From Desulfobacteraceae bacterium (GTDB lineage Bacteria > Desulfobacterota > Desulfobacteria > Desulfobacterales > UBA11574), in the NCBI GenBank assembly GCA_029857875.1, contig JAOUGB010000165.1, positions 1-6,051 of the forward strand: a DNA stretch of 6,051 bases, in the 5' to 3' direction. This document shows, piece after piece, positions 1 through 5,508 of the stretch; position 1 is the first letter of the stretch, and each line of letters begins with the position of its first letter. Position numbers and translations under genes: made by a program. The notes beneath the pieces are model-generated. The model did no database searches, was not told the origin of the DNA, and saw nothing but the letters and a program-made list of their open reading frames with translations.

Positions 1-558
1 AAGTCCGATTTCCAACTGCCAAAACCCGTTTTAAAAGAACCGACCATCGCAAAAAAAAAAATAGCGCGACCGGAACGGAAACGTGTTGTAAAACCCCCAC
101 CCCAAAAAAAGGTTCGGATTCCGGTCCAAACGAAACACAAAGACATTCCAAGAAAAACACCGAATAAGCCTGAGCAAACTCTTGAAACTACTGAATCCCG
201 ATTTGAACCCGAACAGAAAGCGTCAAAAGCACTTTCGAAAGTAACCGAACAAAATGCCTTAGATCAGTCGCCGATTAATGTGATCCACGAAGCCAGGCCC
301 ATATATCGATCGAATCCCCCTCCAAAATATCCCAGAATTGCAAGAATCAGAGGATATCAGGGGAACGTTTTGCTGGATGTTTTAGTGAATGACGACGGTA
401 AAGTGGATGATGTAAAAATCTTTAGATCGAGCGGCTATCCAATCCTGGACAGGGCCGCAAAATCGTCGGTAAAACAGTGGTTGTTCGAACCCGGCATGGT
501 CGGAAAAGAAAAAGTGGATATGTGGGTCAGGGTGCCCATACGATTTGAATTAAAATAA
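1..558 (+). CDS. tonB: TonB energy-transducer protein, C-terminal part (5'-truncated by window edge)
   Basis: The frame is open from base 1 to the TAA at 556-558, giving 185 visible residues, so the true start lies upstream. The GTG at 280 is only an internal Val codon. Residues 1 to about 90 are a Lys/Pro-rich, low-complexity linker (for example KPPPQKK), typical of the periplasm-spanning arm of TonB. Residues about 98-185 form a TonB C-terminal domain: YPRIARIRGYQGNV, then VNDDGKVDDVKI, then SSGYPILDRAA and VKQWLFEPG, the usual order of conserved blocks. In the family this domain contacts the TonB box of outer-membrane receptors and transmits proton-motive force from ExbB/ExbD. The N-terminal membrane anchor is not visible. 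It converges with the importer operon. Serving a B12 or cobalt-chelate receptor is an inference from that neighbourhood only. Confidence 0.9.
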   Translation, partial: KSDFQLPKPVLKEPTIAKKKIARPERKRVVKPPPQKKVRIPVQTKHKDIPRKTPNKPEQTLETTESRFEPEQKASKALSKVTEQNALDQSPINVIHEARPIYRSNPPPKYPRIARIRGYQGNVLLDVLVNDDGKVDDVKIFRSSGYPILDRAAKSSVKQWLFEPGMVGKEKVDMWVRVPIRFELK

Positions 559-625
559 GCACCATTCAATCTGTTGCCTCTTTACCCAACAGCTTTTCAA
601 ATTCGGCCCCGTCTGAGACAGGTTG

Positions 626-1576
626 TTATTTGAATTTCGCTATATCACTAAACGATTCGGGATATAAAAGCCGAGCAATTTCATAGACACCATCCAGTAA
701 TCTGAGTGTGGGGCGGGATACAATTTTTTCGTCTATGATGTATACGCGGTGCTCTTTTACCGCTTTGATAGCTCCAAAGCCGCTCTCTTTGGTGATGCGT
801 TCAACGGTGGCACGGTTCATTGGACCTCGTTGTGCAAGATAAACATCTATTTTATTTGCATGCGAGAGAATACGCTCTTTTCCGTAGGCCGCAATGTTCG
901 TTTCCCGTCTGGCCTGTGCATCGTCGGCGACATTTATGCCGCCTGCGCACTTTAAGGCAAAGATGGCAATGGACGATGGAGAGAATGTCTTCATCTTGCT
1001 GTGGATCGCTTCAAAGAAAACCTTCTTTCTTTTTGATGACGGGATGTCTTTTAAACATAAGTCGACCCTTTTAAGTCCGGCATGAAACGCTTTTATCATC
1101 TCATCTGCCTGACTTTTTCTCCCTGTCAGAATACCCAGTTTTTCCCAGTATGAATACATTTCGTCCACGGTCCTCGGTTGCAACGACACCACCGTTATTC
1201 CTGCTCTTTGAAGTTTTAAGACGAAGTTAATATATCCGTGAGCGATCATCGGTCTTATGAGAACCAAGTCCGGACATGCTGCAATAAATTTCTCTGCATC
1301 GTCGTGATAACTGAAAACAGGTTTCATTGTTGCCCGTGGAGGATATGATTCGTTTTTTGTAACGCCGATTATTTCCTTGTCAAGGCCAAGAGAAAACAGG
1401 TTTTCCGAATGGGCACCATACAGCGAAATTATCCTTTTAAAAGGGATTTCAACAACGATTCTATTACCGGACATGTCAATAAAACTTGTTATTTTATCGG
1501 ATGCATCAAGGCCTGGCGCAAGAAGCAGAATTACTACAAACGCACTTAATAAAATTGTTTTCATGCCTGTATTCAT
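626..1576 (-). CDS. btuF: Periplasmic substrate-binding protein of a B12/iron-siderophore family ABC importer (BtuF-like)
   Basis: This 316-residue protein has an N-terminal signal sequence: Met-Lys at residues 5-6, a hydrophobic core to about 20, and a likely cut near LDA-S (25/26). There is no lipobox Cys, so a soluble periplasmic protein is expected. The mature part has the layout of type III binding proteins (BtuF/FhuD/FepB class): an N-lobe with FKRIISLYGAHSENLFSLG at 46-64, PDLVLIR at 102-108, a long linking helix around 135-175, and a C-lobe with VFFEAIHSKMKT at 186-197 and VYIIDEKIVSRPTLRLLDGVYEIARLL at 278-304. It is last in the operon. Its ATG overlaps the ATPase stop as ATGA, with AGGTGG 10 nt upstream, which favours the start at 1576. 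A second ATG at 1564 would give a neater signal peptide (MKTILLS) and cannot be excluded. A corrinoid ligand is inferred from the riboswitch and cbiK; a cobalt or haem complex is also possible. Confidence 0.85.
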   Translation of the reverse strand: MNTGMKTILLSAFVVILLLAPGLDASDKITSFIDMSGNRIVVEIPFKRIISLYGAHSENLFSLGLDKEIIGVTKNESYPPRATMKPVFSYHDDAEKFIAACPDLVLIRPMIAHGYINFVLKLQRAGITVVSLQPRTVDEMYSYWEKLGILTGRKSQADEMIKAFHAGLKRVDLCLKDIPSSKRKKVFFEAIHSKMKTFSPSSIAIFALKCAGGINVADDAQARRETNIAAYGKERILSHANKIDVYLAQRGPMNRATVERITKESGFGAIKAVKEHRVYIIDEKIVSRPTLRLLDGVYEIARLLYPESFSDIAKFK

Positions 1577-2358
1577 CTCTTGTATACCACCTGTTTTGAA
1601 TTGGAGTACCGGTCAAAATAGACTTTTGAATCGACTTCAAATACATCTTTTATATTCTGTTCATTCAAGGTATTATCTATTTCTCCTTCAGAAACTATGG
1701 TGCCATCTTTCATAAAAACAATATGGTCACAAAACGCCGCCGCCAGGTTCAGGTTATGTAATGCCGCAACGACGGTCCTCTTTTTCAGTTTCACACTTTC
1801 CGCCGCCATTTCCAGCGTCCTTAAGGTATGCTGGATATCCATATTGGATGTACCTTCATCCAATATCAGGACAGGTGTATCCTGAACAAGTGCCCGTGCA
1901 ATTACGACCCTTTGCTTTTCTCCCCCACTTAGCTCAGTAACATATTTTTCCTTGAATTCGTCAATTTCCATCCTCTCCATTATTTCATCCCTAATACTTA
2001 TGTCTTCGACCGAAGGAGAAGCAAATCTCGAAATATGGGGATGCCTGCCCATCATTACGATCTCCTTTACGGTGAATGGGAAATTAATATAAAAATCTTG
2101 GGGAACCAATGCGATTTCTTTCGCAAGCGTCCTTCTTTGGTATCTTTTGATATTGTGTCCCAAATATCTTATGGCTCCGGATGCGGGTCTCTTGTTTTTG
2201 ATCAAAAGATCCAATAGCGTGGTTTTTCCACATCCATTGGGGCCTACGATGCCGTAAAATTTTCCGGAATCTATGTTCAAGGATAGATCGTTAAGAATCT
2301 GGGTTTTCCCATAATAAAAGAATAAATTCTTGACCTCAAACGCTCTTTTTTTATCCAT
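1573..2358 (-). CDS. btuD: ABC importer ATP-binding protein (BtuD/FepC class)
   Basis: This 261-residue cytoplasmic ATPase should power import through the adjacent FecCD-type permease. All nucleotide-binding motifs are visible: Walker A GPNGCGKT at 39-46, Q-loop Gln87 in LVPQD, ABC signature LSGGE at 143-147, Walker B VLILDE at 163-168 with catalytic Glu168, D-loop SNMD at 171-174 and switch His201. The stretch FPFTVKEIVMMGRHPH at 93-108 is characteristic of the iron-chelate/B12 subfamily. Length is normal. The residue after the Walker B Glu is Gly (DEGTS) instead of the usual Pro. The gene starts 8 nt inside the end of the permease gene and lacks a strong ribosome binding site, so translational coupling is likely. 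Substrate cannot be read from the ATPase; the B12 assignment comes from the operon's riboswitch. Confidence 0.9.
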   Translation of the reverse strand: MDKKRAFEVKNLFFYYGKTQILNDLSLNIDSGKFYGIVGPNGCGKTTLLDLLIKNKRPASGAIRYLGHNIKRYQRRTLAKEIALVPQDFYINFPFTVKEIVMMGRHPHISRFASPSVEDISIRDEIMERMEIDEFKEKYVTELSGGEKQRVVIARALVQDTPVLILDEGTSNMDIQHTLRTLEMAAESVKLKKRTVVAALHNLNLAAAFCDHIVFMKDGTIVSEGEIDNTLNEQNIKDVFEVDSKVYFDRYSNSKQVVYKR

Positions 2359-3397
2359 AGGTTTTTACGATGCGCTTTTTTTTAAAAATATAACAGAAAA
2401 AGGGACCGCCGATCAGGGCTGTCAAAACGCCAATAGGTACTTCGGTGGGCAATACGGCTCTGGTTATTGTATCGGCACTCAAAAGCAATATCGCCCCAAC
2501 AAGGGCGGATGCCGGGATCAACCTTCGGTTATCAGGCCCCACAATAAACCTCATTAAATGCGGAATGATGAGGCCGACAAAACCGATAATACCGGATACG
2601 GAAACACATACGGCTGTGATCATGGACGCGGTCACGAGAAGCGTCATTCTCACCCTGTTTGTTTCAATCCCCAGTGAATTTGCCGATCGATCACCCAAAG
2701 ATATGATATTCAAATCACGCGCAAAGAACAGGCAAATCAAGATGCCTGTTGAGACAAACAAAAAGGTTAAAAATACATCCGCCCATGTTTTTGATCCGAA
2801 GCTGCCCATTAACCAGAAAATGATAATGGAAACCTGTTCGTCCGCCACATATTTTATAAAGCTTATTCCCGCGGAAAGAATCGCCGCAACAATAATCCCG
2901 GACAGGATCAGATTATTGGAAGACGTTTGACCTTCAAAAGAAGATAGCGAGATCACCGCAAACAGGGTCGCAACGGCACCGATAAAAGCAAACAAAGGCA
3001 CAGAGTAAATCCCTAACAAAGTGATATCCAGAAGCAATGCAATAGATGCACCAAATGCGGCACCGGCAGAGATGCCTAAAGTATAAGGATCAGCCAGGGG
3101 ATTAAGCAAGATCCCCTGGAAAACGACACCTGCAATGGACAGCCCGGCACCTACAATGGCGGACGTTAATATGCGTGGCAGCCTTACGTCCATAATAACA
3201 TAAGGAAATACGCCGTCTATTCCTTGCAATAACTTGGGAATGCCGGTGATCTTGAAAAATATTACTTTTAAGACATGCGTCGGAGATATCTTAATATATC
3301 CCATTCCTGTTGAAAGGATAATGACCAAAAGCAGTAAAAAGATTAATAAAAGGGTTTGGAGACCCGGCAAGCCGCCAAGCCCGGTTTTTTTTATCAT
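2351..3397 (-). CDS. btuC: FecCD/BtuC-type ABC importer permease
   Basis: This is a 348-residue, highly hydrophobic inner-membrane protein of normal length for the FecCD family, which usually forms a homodimer with about ten helices per subunit. Hydrophobic segments are seen at about 14-30, 75-95, 108-125, 130-152, 163-182, 190-200, 207-226, 252-280, 294-312 and 320-338. Family blocks are clear: LPRILTSAIVGAGLSIAGVV at 73-92, followed by LLNPLADPYTLGISAGAAFG at 97-116; SLGIETNRVR at 241-250; GIIGFVGLIIPHLMR at 269-283, the region that contacts the ATPase; and PTEVPIGVLTALIGGPFF at 317-334. It starts 3 nt after the cbiK stop without a clear Shine-Dalgarno and overlaps the ATPase gene by 8 nt. 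Transport of a corrinoid is inferred from the cobalamin riboswitch. Ferric siderophore or haem permeases look alike at this level. Confidence 0.9.
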   Translation of the reverse strand: MIKKTGLGGLPGLQTLLLIFLLLLVIILSTGMGYIKISPTHVLKVIFFKITGIPKLLQGIDGVFPYVIMDVRLPRILTSAIVGAGLSIAGVVFQGILLNPLADPYTLGISAGAAFGASIALLLDITLLGIYSVPLFAFIGAVATLFAVISLSSFEGQTSSNNLILSGIIVAAILSAGISFIKYVADEQVSIIIFWLMGSFGSKTWADVFLTFLFVSTGILICLFFARDLNIISLGDRSANSLGIETNRVRMTLLVTASMITAVCVSVSGIIGFVGLIIPHLMRFIVGPDNRRLIPASALVGAILLLSADTITRAVLPTEVPIGVLTALIGGPFFCYIFKKKRIVKTYG

Positions 3398-3400
3398 GAT

Positions 3401-4375
3401 TTATAGCTCAATGTTGTTGTCTCTTGCGACATCTTTTATATGCTGAATAAAGATTTTTGCAACTTCAGGATTTTCACCGAGTCCCTGGATTGCGGTGATG
3501 ACCTTGATCCCTTTTGCCTTGATAACTGCCTTCCAGGAATCATCTTCATCGCCGGCCATGTCGTTGTTGGCATGGTCGCCAGCAACGATCATTAAAGCTT
3601 TTAATACAACTTTTTTTATCCCGTCTTTAACTAATCCTGAGACAACATAATCGACGGATGGAAACCCCTCAACCACGCCTATATATACAGGTGTTTCAGG
3701 GTGCATTTTCCTTAAAGTTTCCTGAAATTCTATGTACGCACCGGTAGATAAATATTCATTTCCATGTCCCATATAAACCAGAGCCGCATTATTTTTTCTG
3801 GCCAGATCCACATCGGCCTTAACTGCTTTTGCAGCAGCCTCCAGATCCTCATGATAAGGGTATTTTTCCCCCTTTTTTCCGAACATTGGCCTTCCCAGAA
3901 CTATTTTCCTGAAAGGTTTATGCCTGTCTTTAATCGTGGTAATGGAATCCAAGCTGTCCACAAAGGATTTCAGATCCAGATATTCCTCACCTTCAAAAAC
4001 ATGGGTGGGCTGTACAATGATTGTGGTATACCCCTCATCTTGCAGGTCAGCTATGGTGGCCAGAGGGGTTTTAACGTACAGGATCTCTCTGGGAATGTCT
4101 TTGTTTTCCTTCAGGAATTTCTCATCATTCTGCCGCTTATGCCAGATCTTCCTGATGATATTAGAGGTAAAAGCCTGTTTTACCTTCATCCCAGGGAAGG
4201 CATCCTGAACCTGCTTTTGAATATTTGTTATGGCTACCAGCGCTGAAGGATAACTCGTGCCAAAAGAGGCGAGAACAATCGCCTTCTTGCCCTCCTGAGG
4301 CCCCATTGCAAAAGAAGAAACAACCACTGTCAAAGACAATACCAATGTAATAATTACAAAACTTAATTTTTTCAT
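3401..4375 (-). CDS. cbiK: Periplasmic sirohydrochlorin cobaltochelatase CbiK (CbiK-P type)
   Basis: CbiK inserts Co2+ into sirohydrochlorin in the anaerobic B12 pathway. The 324-residue product begins with a Sec signal peptide (MKK, hydrophobic core 5-20, likely cut SFA-M at 23/24), so it should act in the periplasm, as known for Desulfovibrio vulgaris CbiK-P. The mature N-terminus AIVLASFGTSYPSA at 32-45 is typical of CbiK. Other blocks are QPTHVFEGEEY at 122-132, YMGHGNEY at 201-208 and GDHANNDMAGDE at 266-277. His204 and His268 align by motif and by spacing (64 residues, against 62 in Salmonella) with the two metal-binding His residues of the family. The extra length against cytosolic CbiK (about 260) is mostly the signal peptide and an insert around 140-165. 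I could not locate the haem-ligand His reported for the Desulfovibrio enzyme. It is first in the operon, with a strong AGGAGG 8 nt before ATG. Confidence 0.92.
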   Translation of the reverse strand: MKKLSFVIITLVLSLTVVVSSFAMGPQEGKKAIVLASFGTSYPSALVAITNIQKQVQDAFPGMKVKQAFTSNIIRKIWHKRQNDEKFLKENKDIPREILYVKTPLATIADLQDEGYTTIIVQPTHVFEGEEYLDLKSFVDSLDSITTIKDRHKPFRKIVLGRPMFGKKGEKYPYHEDLEAAAKAVKADVDLARKNNAALVYMGHGNEYLSTGAYIEFQETLRKMHPETPVYIGVVEGFPSVDYVVSGLVKDGIKKVVLKALMIVAGDHANNDMAGDEDDSWKAVIKAKGIKVITAIQGLGENPEVAKIFIQHIKDVARDNNIEL

Positions 4376-4383
4376 ATTTAATT

Positions 4384-4389
4384 CCTCCT
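4384..4389 (-). promoter_or_regulatory. Shine-Dalgarno of cbiK
   Basis: A perfect AGGAGG on the minus strand lies 8 nt before the ATG at 4375. It is the strongest ribosome binding site of the four-gene operon. It fixes the cbiK start and makes the overlapping ATG at 4412 (out of frame) irrelevant. Confidence 0.85.
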
Positions 4390-4580
4390 TTTATTTTAGC
4401 AGTAAGATCCATCCTTATACTATAGCCTCAAAAATAATGGATATCAGCAGTCCACATAAATTGTGCTTTTGCTTTACATTCAAAGGGTTGATCTTTAAAT
4501 TGAATAAACAATTTAAAACAGGTCCTCCGAGTGTAAAACAATCCGTCGTATGTGCACTCATTGGCTCTCTGAGACAAAGC
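4390..4580 (-). other. Long post-terminator leader of cbiK mRNA
   Basis: About 190 nt separate the riboswitch terminator from the cbiK ribosome binding site, and I find no supported gene here on either strand. On the minus strand the leader contains a perfect 9-bp AT-only-plus-one-GC hairpin (TTTAAATTG at 4509-4517 with its complement at 4494-4502, loop of 6). It also contains a possible second promoter (see 4510-4537). Its function is unknown; its length is unusual for a riboswitch whose terminator would normally sit close to the start codon. Confidence 0.5.
4510..4537 (-). promoter_or_regulatory. Possible internal sigma70-type promoter upstream of cbiK
   Basis: Reading the minus strand, TTTACA (4537-4532) is followed after 16 nt by TAAATT (4515-4510). 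These match the -35 and -10 consensus at 5/6 and 4/6 positions. The -10 hexamer is the same as in the stronger promoter upstream of the riboswitch. If used, it would start transcripts downstream of the riboswitch terminator and give B12-independent basal expression. AT-rich DNA produces such matches by chance, so this is only a candidate. Confidence 0.25.
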
Positions 4581-4621
4581 AAAAAAAATCCCCGGACCGA
4601 ATTGAATCGATCCGGGGATTT
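4581..4621 (-). terminator. Intrinsic terminator of the cbiK-operon riboswitch
   Basis: On the minus strand a GC-rich stem (AAATCCCCGGA at 4621-4611, complement at 4596-4586) is followed by eight consecutive T (4588-4581). The inner part adds a position (4597/4610) that is a G·U pair in minus-strand RNA but a C·A mismatch in plus-strand RNA, then three more pairs around a six-base loop. This asymmetry and the T-tract show that the minus-strand RNA is the functional one. It lies about 58 nt downstream of the riboswitch aptamer and should be the regulated attenuator. Confidence 0.85.
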
Positions 4622-4678
4622 CCCTTTTTTATCCTTAAGATCCGAAGGCATACTCCGGTCCACGAAGCTTTATGCCTT

Positions 4679-4849
4679 TTAGTTCAGATAGGTCTTCTGA
4701 CTCTCGGATCATCCTACTAACCGCGCCTTCCCATCCCGATTTTATCGGAACAGTGGCACTTTGCGGCGTTCGTCCACGATTACAGCGGCGGGCCCGTCCC
4801 CGACTTTAACGGGGTTCCCTATTAAGCTTAAAATAAGCGCCTGAACCAA
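4679..4849 (-). promoter_or_regulatory. Cobalamin riboswitch upstream of cbiK-btuCDF
   Basis: Reading the minus strand, closing helix P1 is GTTCAG (4846-4841) with CTGAAC (4687-4682), extendable by two A-U pairs and a G·U. In order there follow: a hairpin GCTTA/TAAGC (4838-4834, 4830-4826); the conserved AATAGGGAA (4823-4815); a CCCCG/CGGGG stem (4814-4810, 4802-4798); the core CCCGCCGCTGTAA; GCCACTG with GGGAAGG; and the 3' box AGTCAGAAGACCT (within 4702-4687). These are the hallmark elements of the cobalamin class, in which bound (adenosyl)cobalamin represses the downstream genes. The downstream terminator indicates transcriptional control. Confidence 0.92.
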
Positions 4850-4858
4850 TTTTTTTGA

Positions 4859-4887
4859 AATTTACTGAATTGAGGAGTGTCAGTCAA
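4859..4887 (-). promoter_or_regulatory. Sigma70-type promoter for the cbiK-btuCDF transcript
   Basis: On the minus strand, TTGACT (4887-4882) and TAAATT (4864-4859) are separated by 17 nt. Transcription from it would begin near 4852, just before the first base of riboswitch helix P1. Position and spacing support it; no experimental evidence is available. Confidence 0.65.
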
Positions 4888-5191
4888 GAAAAAAATATAT
4901 TATGGCGTATGCAATCGATAAAAAACATTAGAACAGCTTGTTTGTTTTATTGATTGTCTTCATATATGTTCAAGAGCAGGAGAAGAATGGATTCAATCGG
5001 TTATATATTTTTGTGCATCTGGTGAGCTCGACCCGGAAAAATGCGACGCTTGTATCGACAACTTTAAGGCGACTCATTAAAATAAAAATAAGTATAAGCC
5101 TTCAATTTTTTTATGAAGATTTTTTCCGTCTTTTTAGAATATAACAAATTCATTCTTTTAAACTATTTTTGGGAGACAGTTTGATTTTTCC
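4888..5191. other. AT-rich spacer between the two divergent promoters
   Basis: About 300 bases contain no convincing gene on either strand. Open frames here are short, start with TTG, lack ribosome binding sites and have low-complexity translations. The only structure seen is a weak inverted repeat CTTCA/TGAAG (5100-5104, 5114-5118) followed by a T-run. I could not recognise an operator or regulator site. Confidence 0.5.
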
Positions 5192-5220
5192 TTGACTTTC
5201 TTCTTTTGCTATATTTAAAA
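5192..5220 (+). promoter_or_regulatory. Probable promoter for the cbiA transcript
   Basis: TTGACT at 5192-5197 is the same -35 hexamer as in the divergent promoter. It is followed after 16-17 nt by an AT-rich -10 region (TTTAAA at 5214-5219 or TTAAAA at 5215-5220). The -10 match is poor, but the predicted start, near 5227, falls exactly at the first base of riboswitch helix P1. Confidence 0.5.
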
Positions 5221-5227
5221 ACAAAAA

Positions 5228-5393
5228 ATGTAAGGTGCTCATTTTGAGCTTAATAGGGAATCCTGTGAGAACCGGGAGCGGTCCCGCCGCTGTAATCGGG
5301 TACGAACTCTGCAATATACCACTGTTTCGCTTAACGAGATGGGAAGGTGCAGGCAGTAGATTGATCCGAGAGCCAGAAGACCTGCCTTGACAT
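5228..5393 (+). promoter_or_regulatory. Cobalamin riboswitch upstream of cbiA
   Basis: Closing helix: ATGTAAGG (5228-5235) pairs with CCTT-g-ACAT (5385-5393, one bulged G). In order there follow: hairpin GCTCA/TGAGC (5237-5241, 5245-5249); the conserved AATAGGGAA (5252-5260); stem TCCTG with CGGGA (5261-5265, 5273-5277); the core CCCGCCGCTGTAATCG (from 5283); helix CTGCA/TGCAG (5309-5313, 5348-5352) enclosing CCACTG and GGGAAGG; and the B12 box AGCCAGAAGACCTGCC (5371-5386). All are diagnostic of cobalamin riboswitches. It should repress cbiA when (adenosyl)cobalamin is plentiful. Confidence 0.95.
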
Positions 5394-5457
5394 GCGGCCA
5401 TTACTCTGCGGCAAACAGCGGTTGTGGCATATAGAAGAGGCAAAGAAAACTGGGTGC

Positions 5458-5494
5458 AGCCCTTCAAACCAGTTAAGGTTTGAAGGGCTTTTTT
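5458..5494 (+). terminator. Intrinsic terminator of the cbiA riboswitch
   Basis: A perfect 13-bp stem (AGCCCTTCAAACC at 5458-5470, complement at 5477-5489) with a six-base loop is followed by six T (5489-5494). It ends three bases before the ribosome binding site of cbiA. It is therefore the regulated attenuator, and in read-through RNA the hairpin could also crowd the ribosome site. Confidence 0.9.
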
Positions 5495-5496
5495 AT

Positions 5497-5501
5497 GGAG
5501 G
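5497..5501 (+). promoter_or_regulatory. Shine-Dalgarno that decides the cbiA start
   Basis: GGAGG at 5497-5501 lies 7 nt before the ATT at 5509. The cbiA reading frame has no ATG, GTG or TTG between this site and the P-loop. The position of this site, together with the family-like N-terminus that follows, places initiation at 5509. Confidence 0.7.
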
Positions 5502-5508
5502 TTATTTT

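Noticed and set aside
571..597. A small hairpin (CTGTTG/CAACAG) between the convergent tonB and btuF stops
   Set aside because: It has only six pairs, a ten-base loop and no proper T-tract on either strand. Termination probably occurs in this 67-bp gap, but this is not a convincing intrinsic terminator.
749..1085. Plus-strand open frames inside btuF (749-955, 820-1074, 894-1085)
   Set aside because: They are shadows of a well-supported minus-strand gene with family-typical sequence.
4161..4412. An 83-codon minus-strand frame overlapping the cbiK start
   Set aside because: It is a shifted-frame shadow of cbiK. The AGGAGG site lies inside it and serves the cbiK ATG at 4375.
4437..4682. An 81-codon plus-strand frame and an 82-codon minus-strand frame (4415-4663) in the cbiK leader
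   Set aside because: Both run through the intrinsic terminator hairpin and riboswitch flank, lack ribosome binding sites, and their translations have no recognisable domain. The region is better explained as untranslated leader.
4754..4764. A sigma54-like TGGCAC...TTGC match on the plus strand
   Set aside because: The spacing between the GG and GC elements is too short for a sigma54 promoter, and the bases are explained by conserved riboswitch core on the other strand.
5100..5125. CTTCA/TGAAG inverted repeat followed by a T-run
   Set aside because: A five-pair stem with a nine-base loop in very AT-rich DNA is expected by chance, and there is no upstream gene for it to terminate.
4938..5144. 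A 68-codon plus-strand frame between the divergent promoters
   Set aside because: It starts with TTG without a ribosome binding site, and its translation is AT-driven and low complexity with no recognisable features.
5150..5467. A 105-codon minus-strand frame
   Set aside because: It is antisense to the cbiA riboswitch and promoter, whose structured RNA explains the sequence. There is no coding signal.
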